Part shown: positions 9,169-19,222 of the stretch, one piece after another
Position numbering within the stretch: the first letter of the stretch is position 1
Layout: each line of letters begins with the position of its first letter
NCBI RefSeq assembly: GCF_003410055.1
Contig: NZ_QUZK01000014.1
Location: 124,001-188,000 of the forward strand
Direction of reading: 5' to 3'
Source: Wenzhouxiangella sediminis
GTDB taxonomy: Bacteria; Pseudomonadota; Gammaproteobacteria; Xanthomonadales; Wenzhouxiangellaceae
DNA: 64,000 bases
Translations under genes and position numbers: made by a program
Notes under the pieces: generated by a model
Seen by the model: the letters and a program-made list of their open reading frames with translations, nothing else
Database searches by the model: none
Told to the model about the DNA's origin: nothing

Positions 9169-9771
9169 TCACGAACCCGCTGCCGGGTCGAAGTCGGACA
9201 GTTCGATCCTGAGCCAGGCCCTCGCACGGCGAAGGTCCCGGATCACGGTGCGACTCGAGATGCCGAACATCTCCCCGATCTCTTCGACGGTGGCGCCGGC
9301 GTAAAGCTGTGCGGTCAGCGCTTCGGTCATCCGCCGATCGCTGTCGGCCATGCGCTCGAGCGCCTCGTCCACCGCGATGACCCGAACCAGGTCGTCGTCT
9401 TCCCCGCCGTACTCCGACTCGTCGAAGGTATCGCGGACCTGGTCGCCGCCGCGCTTGGAAGCCAGTCGCTTGCGCGCGTAGTCGAGAATCAGCTGGCGCA
9501 TGACGCAGGCCGCCAGGCGCTGGAAATGCAGGCGGTTCTCGATCTCCCCGCCCGCGCTTCGCCGCATCTTCAGGAAGGCCTCGTGAACCAGCGCCGTGGT
9601 CTGAAGGGTCGCGCTACCGCCCAGGCGCCGGCGCTGAGCGCGGCCGATGCGCCGCATATCGTCGTAGACCAGCGGCATGAGTCGCTCGAACAGGTCGGGC
9701 TCTCCCCGAATCTCTTCGAGCAGCCGCGTTACTTCGTGTTCGGGCACGGCGCCGATTGAATCCCCGCTCAT
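9169..9771 (-). CDS. ECF sigma factor, TIGR02999/ECF43-like
   Basis: A 200-residue extracytoplasmic-function sigma factor of the type found beside Ser/Thr kinases. Region 2 is around residues 30-105, with LPLVYDDMR-like and LILDYARKR motifs. Region 4 is around 140-190, with a helix-turn-helix reading EEIGEMFGISSRTVIRDLRRAR. In the segment TLQTTALVHEA (55-65), Thr59 and Ala60 sit where ordinary ECF factors carry acidic residues before the LVxE motif. In the studied ECF43 factor EcfP, phosphorylation of a Thr in this region replaces that charge. The start is ATG at 9769-9771 with AGGAAGGGG upstream. It lies 73 bp downstream of a Ser/Thr kinase gene on the same strand and has no anti-sigma gene beside it. 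Confidence 0.88.
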   Translation of the reverse strand: MSGDSIGAVPEHEVTRLLEEIRGEPDLFERLMPLVYDDMRRIGRAQRRRLGGSATLQTTALVHEAFLKMRRSAGGEIENRLHFQRLAACVMRQLILDYARKRLASKRGGDQVRDTFDESEYGGEDDDLVRVIAVDEALERMADSDRRMTEALTAQLYAGATVEEIGEMFGISSRTVIRDLRRARAWLRIELSDFDPAAGS

Positions 9772-9844
9772 GACAGCGCCCCTTCCTGTGCGTTGCTCCT
9801 GCCACCGGGCGGCGGCTGAACCCATCCAATGCATCCCATGGGTC

Positions 9845-12520
9845 TCATTCCTCGTTGATCAACCGGGCCCGCCAGGCGGAGGCATGCTCGTCATGGCCCG
9901 CCCCGGGCGCTACCTCGTGCCAGCTCGCGTAGACATCCGCCAGTGACTTGACCACGACTTGTGTGTGGCCGTGTTCCGCCCCGAAGGCCTCCACAAAGAT
10001 GCCGTGTGACTCGAGCATGACGGCCTCGGCCTCGTCGAAGCGACCGAGCGCGGCGAGTTCGCGTCCCTGACGATTGAGGAAAACACCGAGGTACCAGTGT
10101 CCGTCCTCCAGCGACTGGCGACCGCCCGACACGGCCTCGGCCGCCAGCGCTTCGGCATCCTCGTACCGGCCCAGTTTGTGCAGCAAGTCGGCCAGGTTGT
10201 TCATGGCAACGAGCGTCAGGGGATGTTGATCGCCCCGCACGCGGCGAGACATCGAAAGCGCCTGCTGGAAGTGGTGCTCGGCCTCGACGAGCCGATCGGT
10301 ATTGACCAGCAAGTAGCCCATGTTGTTGGTCGAGACCAGCGTTTCCGGATGCTCGCGGCCGAGCACCTCGGTGCGGCCCGCCAGTGCTTCGCGGTAGTAG
10401 GGCTCGGCCTCGTCGAAGCGATCCTCGCCGGCCAGGAAGACGCCCAGATTGCTGATCGAACGCAGCGTATCCGGATGATCGTCGCCCAGCACGGCACGCC
10501 GCGTGCCGAGCGCCTCGCGATAGAGCGGCAGGGCTTCCGCGGGGCGTTCGAGGCCATCGAACAAGGCCGCCATGTTGGACATCGACACCAGCGTGTCGGG
10601 ATGTTCGGGGCCGAGCACCTCCCGCCGGCCCTGCAGCGCCTCGCGGAAATTCGGTTCAGCGTCGACATAGCGCCCCATCGCTTCCAGCGCGATGCCGGCG
10701 TTGCTCAGCGCGGTCAACGTCTCCGGATGCTTGGGCCCGTGCAACGCCTCCAGGCCCGCCAGCGCTTTGCGATATTGGGCGAGCGCCTCATCGTGACTGC
10801 CTTCAGCCATAAGCTGCTGGCCCATTCGATTGACCGATTCCAGCGTATCGGGATGCTGGTCGCCGAGCATCTCGCGCCGAACGGCAAGCGCTTCCCGCTG
10901 GGGCGCACCGGCCTGCCGCTCCAGGCCCACGGCGCGCTGGGTCGTCGCGACGGTCTGCAGCAAGCGCGCACGCAACAGGGGCTGGTCAGCGAACTGATCG
11001 TCGATGGACTCGAGCGCATTCTCGAAGATGTTGTCCTGCAGGGCATCGCGGGCCAGGTCGGAGAAGTTGACCCGGGCAAGCATGCGCTGAGCCTCAAGAT
11101 CCCTTTCCTGCAACGCCGGACCGGTCATTCCGTTACGCGCCATGGATTCACGATGACGGGCGGCTATTCCCGTCCTCAATCCAACGCCCATCCGCCGGAC
11201 GTCGATCGCCGAAAGCTGCGCGGCCTGGAAGGCGACGACCTGCTCGAGCTCCCCGGCCAGCTGCGTACTCTCGGCTTCGGCCATCAGGGCGCGCTCGGTC
11301 TGGGCCGCAGCGCGATCGCGCTCGACCGTGGCCCGATGGGCCTGCCAGAGCGCGCCGGCCAGCGCCAGGCAGAGCGCGGCGGATACGGCACCGGCCATGC
11401 CGACAGCGAATCGGTGCCGATCCACGAACCGCTTGACCAGATACAGACGCGTCGGCGCACGCGCCTCGACGGGCATTCGCGTCCGGTAACGACGGATGTC
11501 CTCGATCAGGCCGAAGACCGTCGGGTAACGATCCCGGGGATCCTCGGCCGTGGCGCGAGCGACGATCGCCGCCAGGTCGTCTCGCCGCGGGATGCTCCGC
11601 TGCAGGCTTTCTCCGTGGATCGGGCCCGCGCGCGACTGCAGCAGCGAATCGGTCAACAGCCAATAGAGCATGGCCCCCAACGACCAGACATCCGACTGGG
11701 TCGACGGGGACTCGCCGGCCCGCAGTTCGGGCGCGGCGAATTCCGGCGTCAAGGCCCGCAGCGGGGATTCCCCGCTGGCTTCACCCTCCTCCAGGAGCCT
11801 GGCGATGCCGAAGTCGACCAGGCGCACTGCCCCTTCGTCGTTGACGCGAACATTGCTGGGCTTGAGGTCTCCGTGAACCACGCGGCGCTGATGCGCGTGG
11901 GAGGCGGCAGACGCCATCTGCTCGAACAGATCAAGCCGCCTGCCCAGCGCCGGCGCCTCGTCGTGTACGTATGCATCGAGATCGCGTCCGGGCACCCACT
12001 CCATGACGAGAAAGGCATGGCCGTCCCCGGTCGACCCGCCGTCGATCAGGCGGGCGATGCCGCGGTGGCTGAGCCGGGCCAGCAGTTGGCGCTCCATGGT
12101 AAGGCGTTCTTCCAGAGCCGCACGGCGAACGCGGATGACCTTGACCGCGGCTTCCATCTCGAATGCACCATCGGCACGCCGGGCTTTGTAGACGGTCCCC
12201 ATCCCGCCATGGCCCACCGCATGCTCGATCCGCCACGCGCCAACCCGAGTGTCAGGGGCCAGGGTCACCTCATGACGGGATACGGCGTCCTTTTGCGCCG
12301 CCTGCCCCACCCGCTCGAAGAGGGTGGAAAGATCTTCCCCGGGTTGTTCTGCACTCGCCGCCAACAACGCGACCAGCCAGCGGTGAATGCGGGCGGTCCG
12401 CCCCGCGATGGCAGCCAATTCGCGTTCGCGGGCGTTGTCATCGAGGTCGAGCAAGCCATCGAGCAGCCGATCCAGCAGCCGACGGCGTCGCGGAGTTATT
12501 CTCGGGAATGGCGTCGTCAC
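9845..12520 (-). CDS. Membrane Ser/Thr protein kinase with TPR sensor domain
   Basis: An 891-residue Hanks-type kinase. An N-terminal helical segment (1-90) precedes the kinase domain (about 97-350) with glycine loop GHGGMGTVYKA, Lys127 in AAVK, a catalytic loop reading HGDLKPSN (Asp218, Asn223), DFG at 236-238 and the APE motif. A single membrane helix lies at about 371-393. An extracytoplasmic part of about 490 residues is rich in roughly 42-residue TPR/kinesin-light-chain-like repeats carrying HPDTL...N. The usual HRD is HGD, so activation-loop arginine clamping is absent, but catalytic residues are kept. It precedes an ECF sigma gene on the same strand, suggesting a kinase-sigma signalling pair. 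The start is ATG at 12518-12520. Confidence 0.9.
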   Translation of the reverse strand: MTTPFPRITPRRRRLLDRLLDGLLDLDDNARERELAAIAGRTARIHRWLVALLAASAEQPGEDLSTLFERVGQAAQKDAVSRHEVTLAPDTRVGAWRIEHAVGHGGMGTVYKARRADGAFEMEAAVKVIRVRRAALEERLTMERQLLARLSHRGIARLIDGGSTGDGHAFLVMEWVPGRDLDAYVHDEAPALGRRLDLFEQMASAASHAHQRRVVHGDLKPSNVRVNDEGAVRLVDFGIARLLEEGEASGESPLRALTPEFAAPELRAGESPSTQSDVWSLGAMLYWLLTDSLLQSRAGPIHGESLQRSIPRRDDLAAIVARATAEDPRDRYPTVFGLIEDIRRYRTRMPVEARAPTRLYLVKRFVDRHRFAVGMAGAVSAALCLALAGALWQAHRATVERDRAAAQTERALMAEAESTQLAGELEQVVAFQAAQLSAIDVRRMGVGLRTGIAARHRESMARNGMTGPALQERDLEAQRMLARVNFSDLARDALQDNIFENALESIDDQFADQPLLRARLLQTVATTQRAVGLERQAGAPQREALAVRREMLGDQHPDTLESVNRMGQQLMAEGSHDEALAQYRKALAGLEALHGPKHPETLTALSNAGIALEAMGRYVDAEPNFREALQGRREVLGPEHPDTLVSMSNMAALFDGLERPAEALPLYREALGTRRAVLGDDHPDTLRSISNLGVFLAGEDRFDEAEPYYREALAGRTEVLGREHPETLVSTNNMGYLLVNTDRLVEAEHHFQQALSMSRRVRGDQHPLTLVAMNNLADLLHKLGRYEDAEALAAEAVSGGRQSLEDGHWYLGVFLNRQGRELAALGRFDEAEAVMLESHGIFVEAFGAEHGHTQVVVKSLADVYASWHEVAPGAGHDEHASAWRARLINEE

Positions 12521-12626
12521 AATGAACGCAGACGGATTCCGCGGCGGGCGTCAGGCATTCGCAGGCAGGCCGCTGCACCTGCTTTGTCCGGCGAACGGGC
12601 GAAGGAGGGATTGTCCCGATGCGGGA

Positions 12627-13835
12627 TCACGGTCTGTATCGAGCCAGTTCCATACGGGCAACGAGCGCCTTGTGAACCTCGTCGGGGCCGTCTGCGATGC
12701 GCAGCGCTCGCGCGCCCGTCCAGGCGGCGGCCAGGGGGAAATCGTCGCTCATGCCCGCCCCGCCGTGCAGCTGCATGGCCATGTCGATCACGTCCTGCGC
12801 CATCGACGGCACGGCCGCCTTGATCTGGCTGACCTCGCTCATCGACCGGGCGATGCCTCGATGATCCAGGCTCCAGGCGGCCTTCAGCACCAGGAGCCGC
12901 GCCTGCTCGATGGCGATACGGGCCTGACCGATTTTCTCCGAATTGCCGCCCAGCTTGGCCAACGGCCGGCCGAAGGCCTCGCGCTCGAGCGAGCGACGGC
13001 AGGCCAGTTCGAGGGCATGCTCGGCGAGGCCGATCAGTCGCATGCAGTGGTGGATGCGCCCCGGACCGAGTCGCCCCTGGGCGATCTCGAAACCCTTTCC
13101 GGGACCGGCGATGATGGCGGACTTCGGCAGTCGCACATCGGTGAAACTGACCTCGCCGTGGCCGTAGGGGGCGTCGTGAAATCCCATTGCATTGAGCATC
13201 CGCTCGATCTTCACACCCGGCGTGTCGACGGGCACCAGCACCATGGAATGACGATAGTGCCGGTCGGCCTCCGCATCGGTCAGGCCCATGAAAATGACTA
13301 CCTTGCAGTCAGGATGCCCGATACCGGTCGACCACCACTTGCGCCCGTTGAGCACGACCTCGTCTCCCTCGACGATCGCCGTGGCCTGCATGTTGGTGGC
13401 GTCGGCCGAGGCGACTTCCGGTTCGGTCATGCAGAAGGCCGAGCGAATCTCGCCGGCCAGCAGCGGCTTCAACCACTGCGCCTTCTGTTCATCGGAACCG
13501 TAGTGGTAGAGCACCTCCATGTTGCCGGTGTCCGGTGCATTGCAGTTGAAGATCTCGGGCGCGATCAGCGAGCGCCCCATGCGTTCGGCCATGGGCGCGT
13601 AGTCGAGATTCGACAGCCCCTCGCCGAGCTCTTCGTCGGGCAGGAAGAGATTCCACAAACCCGCTTCGCGTGCCTTGGCCTTGAGCTCGCCGATTACGGG
13701 GAGGACCTGCCAGGGATCGTCCATGGCGGCCAACTCGCGATGATATTCAGGCTCGACCGGCTCGACCTCCTTGCGCATGAAGCGATCCAGTCGGCGGGCG
13801 ATGTCGACGGCTTTGTCCGACGGCGAGAAATCCAT
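12627..13835 (-). CDS. Acyl-CoA dehydrogenase, ACAD10/11-like
   Basis: A 402-residue FAD-dependent acyl-CoA dehydrogenase with the three-domain layout. The N-terminal helical domain contains APDTGNMEVL near 100. A central beta domain carries FCMTEPEVASADATN near 134-148 and KWWSTGIGHPDCK. The C-terminal helical domain carries REAFGRPLAKLGGNSEKI and the end signature LHGGAGMSDDFPLA. An Asp rather than the usual Glu after HGGxGx matches the ACAD10/11-like subgroup. It would oxidise a CoA ester and pass electrons to ETF. It lies 66 bp downstream of the channel gene on the same strand, with no other beta-oxidation gene adjacent. Confidence 0.88.
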   Translation of the reverse strand: MDFSPSDKAVDIARRLDRFMRKEVEPVEPEYHRELAAMDDPWQVLPVIGELKAKAREAGLWNLFLPDEELGEGLSNLDYAPMAERMGRSLIAPEIFNCNAPDTGNMEVLYHYGSDEQKAQWLKPLLAGEIRSAFCMTEPEVASADATNMQATAIVEGDEVVLNGRKWWSTGIGHPDCKVVIFMGLTDAEADRHYRHSMVLVPVDTPGVKIERMLNAMGFHDAPYGHGEVSFTDVRLPKSAIIAGPGKGFEIAQGRLGPGRIHHCMRLIGLAEHALELACRRSLEREAFGRPLAKLGGNSEKIGQARIAIEQARLLVLKAAWSLDHRGIARSMSEVSQIKAAVPSMAQDVIDMAMQLHGGAGMSDDFPLAAAWTGARALRIADGPDEVHKALVARMELARYRP

Positions 13836-13901
13836 GTCAGTCCCCGGCTTCGCTGAGAGGACTCAATCCTACCGCATGAAAACGCGCGTCAGGACAAAGG
13901 C

Positions 13902-15845
13902 TCAATGAGCCGAAGCCTGAACCGTGGTTAGCACGCACAACTGCTGGACGCCATCCAGAAAGTGTGTCTCGCGCGACGGATTGAGTGCCAGCTTCCGGTC
14001 TGACCCCGAACGAACGCCCAGCAGCGTCTCGCCGCGAGCCGCCACGGCCGCCTCCATGTCGCGGAATCGCTCATCCCCACTCAGGCCAAAGTATCCGGGC
14101 GACCGGAACTCGATCTCCGGGCCGCCGACCGTGAACAACTCGTCGAAGATCATTCGAATGGCCGGCTGCAACGCGATGCGCGCCAACAGGTGGCTGATCA
14201 CCAGCGGACTGGTGACCGCTTCCACGCCTGCGGAGCGGGCAAGCTCCTCGTTTGCGGCGTCGGCCAGCTCCAACAGGATCTGCGGGCGCTTGTCGCGACC
14301 GGCCAGAAGGCCTTCGACCACCCGATGCCCCACGATGGTGCGCGCATCGGCGGCTTCCTCGCTGGCCACGCGGTCGCTGGCCAGCAGCAGAACACTCGTG
14401 AATCCCTCGAGATCCGCAGCGCGCAGGCCGCCCGCGAGGAGGAAGTCCGCCCGGACATGCTCGACTGGAACGCGTGCAGCACGTTCGGAATATCGATCGA
14501 TTTCCTCGCGACGCATGGCGATGTCCGACGACGAAACCAGGCGCACTTCGAAGTACCGGTCACCATAGCTGGCCAGCTCATCGAGCAGGTTCGGCACGCG
14601 CTGGTTCCAGCCCAGAATCAGGAGACGGTGCTTCGAGCCAACCTGCGCCCCAAAACGCCGGGGAACACCCCGCTCGATCGGTGGCAAACGGCCGCCGGCT
14701 GCCGCGGCCGGCAAAGTATCGGCGAGGCTGCGCGCCAGCATGACGAGCTTGTCACCGGCGTCGATGCGCGTACTCGAGGGTGGATTCAGGCGGGCACGCG
14801 CCTCACCGTCTTCCTTCCTGACGAGACCCATGACGATGGCGCCGGGAAACTGCCCCGTCGCTTCCTTGAGCGTTGCACCCGCCAGGTTGCCGGCCCGCCG
14901 AAGCAGTATCTCATTGCCCTCGCGCGCCGTAAGCACCTCGCGATAGAACGCCGAAAGACCGGGGTGCAGGACGTTCTGGGTCAGCAGGCGGCTGATGGCA
15001 TCGTCGGAGGGGACGATTTCGAGCGGCCCCCGGTAGGCGCTGCGCGCCATGTCGATGCGGCGGATATCCTGCAATTCGGCGACCACCAGGGGCGGCTCCT
15101 GCCCGTGCCGTCCGGCACGCGCATCGATCGACAGCAGCGAGCGGATGGTCGCCACATCGGCGCTGACCAGGCTGTCGGCGCCGGCAAAGTCGGTCGGCAT
15201 GATCACCACCGCCGCATTCAGGCAGCCGGCACGGTGAATGGCCTCTTCTTCCAGTGGCGAGCCGAAGCGCAGGACCACGCGCCTGGCCAGCCGGCCCAAT
15301 CCGGAATCGACGCGCAGGGCCTGTGCCTGAGCAGGGGATACGTTTTCGGAAAGCACCACGGCTCTGAGCCGGCGGATGCCGAAGCCGCTCTGGAACTGTT
15401 CCCGGGCGCGCTCGGAACCAACCAGCTCGCGCAGCAGAGGCAGCGTCCGGTTCGTCCAGCCAACGATAACCACGTGCTGTCTCATCGCGACCGGTGTGAG
15501 TCCACGCTCGAACTCGCGCATCCGCGCAATCAGCCACTGGGTCATGATCGCCACCAGGGCACCGAGGAAGACGACGTAGCCGCTGACCGTCAGAACGGTC
15601 GAGACGATCCGCCGCCAGGCGCCCTCATCGTCGCCGAGGTAGCCCGGATCGGTCATGCGCAGGAAGGCCCACCAGACAGCGTCGAAGAAACTCTCGCCGG
15701 CGCCGCCCAGGCGAAGCGCGATACCGCCGACCAGCGCCATCAAGCCGATGACCGCCGCGACGATCAGTAGCTGGAAACCGGCGCCCTTGACGAACTGGCG
15801 CTCGACGATGAACTTCAGCCGATCGACCAGCGGCAGCTTGATCAC
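13902..15845 (-). CDS. CASTOR/POLLUX-like ion channel with RCK domains
   Basis: A 647-residue membrane protein resembling the CASTOR/POLLUX/DMI1 channel family, better known from plants but also present in bacteria. Membrane helices lie near residues 23-46 and 82-104, with a pore-type segment between them (AVWWAFLRMTDPGYLGDD). Two RCK-like gating parts follow, the first starting at HVVIVGWTNRTLPLL (about 124) and the second at HRLLILGWNQRVPNLL (about 412). The filter lacks the TVGYG sequence of potassium channels, as in the family. Ion specificity cannot be told from sequence alone. The start is ATG at 15843-15845. Confidence 0.87.
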   Translation of the reverse strand: MIKLPLVDRLKFIVERQFVKGAGFQLLIVAAVIGLMALVGGIALRLGGAGESFFDAVWWAFLRMTDPGYLGDDEGAWRRIVSTVLTVSGYVVFLGALVAIMTQWLIARMREFERGLTPVAMRQHVVIVGWTNRTLPLLRELVGSERAREQFQSGFGIRRLRAVVLSENVSPAQAQALRVDSGLGRLARRVVLRFGSPLEEEAIHRAGCLNAAVVIMPTDFAGADSLVSADVATIRSLLSIDARAGRHGQEPPLVVAELQDIRRIDMARSAYRGPLEIVPSDDAISRLLTQNVLHPGLSAFYREVLTAREGNEILLRRAGNLAGATLKEATGQFPGAIVMGLVRKEDGEARARLNPPSSTRIDAGDKLVMLARSLADTLPAAAAGGRLPPIERGVPRRFGAQVGSKHRLLILGWNQRVPNLLDELASYGDRYFEVRLVSSSDIAMRREEIDRYSERAARVPVEHVRADFLLAGGLRAADLEGFTSVLLLASDRVASEEAADARTIVGHRVVEGLLAGRDKRPQILLELADAANEELARSAGVEAVTSPLVISHLLARIALQPAIRMIFDELFTVGGPEIEFRSPGYFGLSGDERFRDMEAAVAARGETLLGVRSGSDRKLALNPSRETHFLDGVQQLCVLTTVQASAH

Positions 15846-15940
15846 AGAGTTCCTCCCCGGGAACGAATGCGTCCCGGAGACATGATAGCGGGCACGGGGT
15901 CATCCGTCATCGATGCCCCTCCCCGCCCTGAGCGACCGAC

Positions 15941-17752
<1,812 letters not shown>

Positions 17753-17788
17753 TAAGTGGGACCGCTCGTTGAAGAAAGTCAGCCGGCC

Positions 17789-17794
17789 ATTATA
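17789..17794 (-). promoter_or_regulatory. -10 box for typA
   Basis: The minus strand reads TATAAT, a perfect -10, about 37 bp before the typA ATG. No consensus -35 is visible. A palindrome TTGTGG-N4-CCACAA at 17798-17813 overlaps where the -35 region would be and could be an operator. Confidence 0.5.
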
Positions 17795-17938
17795 ACCTTG
17801 TGGCGCCCCACAAAGCACACGGGCGACGCTCTCGCCAGTCGCCGGCCACGCGGCACCCGCCAACCGCCCTCGGCCGCGCCCTCCGGCGAGGATTCGCGTT
17901 ACGCTGCGCAGACGGGAATGCGAGGCTAATATGGGGCA

Positions 17939-19222
17939 ATGAGCGCCGAAATCGAACCCTTCGCCCGGCTGGCCGTGGCCCTGGCCATCGGTCTTCTGGT
18001 CGGCATCGAACGCGGCTGGCAGCGTCGCGAAAGCCAGGAAGGCCAGCGCGTGGCCGGCCTGCGCACCTTTGCCCTGATCGGCCTGGTCGGCGGCGTCGTC
18101 GGCTTCATGAGCCAGGACGGCGGCTACTGGCTGATCGGACTGGTGTTCATCGGACTGGCCATGGCCAGCGCCACCGCCTACGTGGTAACGACCCGCGCCG
18201 GTCACGACTACGGCATCACGAGCGAAACGGCCGCAATGGCCACCTACCTTTTTGCCGCCCTCGCCGGCGTGGGCCAGATGGCCCTGGCTTCGGCAGCGGC
18301 CATCGTCATGGCGCTGTTGCTGGGCTACAAGGAGCGCCTCCACGGCCTGCTCGACGCCGTGCGCCGCCAGGAACTGACCGCCGGACTCAAGTTCCTGCTG
18401 ATTTCGGTGGTGCTGCTCCCGATCCTGCCCGATCGCGGCTACGGGCCATGGGACGCGCTCAATCCCTACGTGATCTGGCTGATGGTTGTCCTGATCGCGG
18501 GCATTTCCTTCCTCGGTTACATAGCCATCCGCGTGTTCGGTGCCAGCCGGGGCATCATTTTCGGGGGACTGTTCGGGGGCATGGCCTCGTCCACGGCGAC
18601 GACTCTGGCGTTCGCGCGGATCGGCGCGCGCGAACCCGTTCTCTCGCCGGTTCTCGCCGCCGGGATTCTGCTGGCCTGCGCCGCAATGATCGCGCGCATG
18701 ATGGTGGTCGCCACGCTCATCCACGCCCCCCTGTTCGAGCTGCTGTGGCTGCCCGCCCTCCTGCTGCTCGGAGCCACGCTGGCGCCGGTCGGGTTTTACC
18801 TGATGAGCGGCCTGTCGCGCAAACCGGCCGACGCCGGGGAATCCCTGCTCCGCAACCCCATGGAGCTGAAGTCCGCCCTGCTGTTCGGCGCCCTGCTGGC
18901 CGCGGTGATGCTGCTCGGCAAGGCGCTTTCCGAGTGGGCCGGCGATGCCGGGCTGTGGGCGCTCGCCGCTGCCTCGGGACTCGCCGACGTCGATGCCATC
19001 ACGCTCTCGCTGGCCCGCATGAGCGCACAGGATGTCGCTCTGCGGGTCGCCTCGGTGGGCATCGTCATCGCCGCCGGAGCCAATTCCCTGGTCAAGGGCG
19101 GGATGGCGTTGAGTATCGGCGGACGGTCGCTCGGACTTCGCGTCATGCTGCCGCTGGCGGCGGGGTCCCTCCTGGCCCTGTCGGCAGCCGTCGTCCTCTA
19201 CCTTTCCGGAAGTCCTTCATGA
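17939..19222 (+). CDS. MgtC/SapB-DUF4010 family membrane protein
   Basis: A 427-residue polytopic inner-membrane protein. The N-terminal third is an MgtC/SapB domain (ALAIGLLVGIERGW near 14-27, RVAGLRTFALIGLVGG near 37-52). The rest is a DUF4010 domain with about nine further hydrophobic helices. Fusions of this kind are widespread and of unknown transport role, and should not be read as the virulence factor MgtC. The start is ATG at 17939. The stop overlaps the ATG of the M14-family gene (ATGA), so the two are translationally coupled. Confidence 0.88.
   Translation: MSAEIEPFARLAVALAIGLLVGIERGWQRRESQEGQRVAGLRTFALIGLVGGVVGFMSQDGGYWLIGLVFIGLAMASATAYVVTTRAGHDYGITSETAAMATYLFAALAGVGQMALASAAAIVMALLLGYKERLHGLLDAVRRQELTAGLKFLLISVVLLPILPDRGYGPWDALNPYVIWLMVVLIAGISFLGYIAIRVFGASRGIIFGGLFGGMASSTATTLAFARIGAREPVLSPVLAAGILLACAAMIARMMVVATLIHAPLFELLWLPALLLLGATLAPVGFYLMSGLSRKPADAGESLLRNPMELKSALLFGALLAAVMLLGKALSEWAGDAGLWALAAASGLADVDAITLSLARMSAQDVALRVASVGIVIAAGANSLVKGGMALSIGGRSLGLRVMLPLAAGSLLALSAAVVLYLSGSPS

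Noticed and set aside
17753-18724. N-terminal extension of TypA in the same frame
   Set aside because: It is antisense to the MgtC/DUF4010 gene, and the family start [18 protein letters not shown] is at 17752.
17800-19218. Long upstream extension of the M14-family gene
   Set aside because: It overlaps the MgtC/DUF4010 gene in another frame and is Arg/Pro-rich; the ATG at 19219 overlaps that gene's stop as a normal coupled start.
17939-19222. MgtC virulence factor
   Set aside because: The large DUF4010 part shows it is the common environmental fusion, not the short MgtC of intracellular pathogens.
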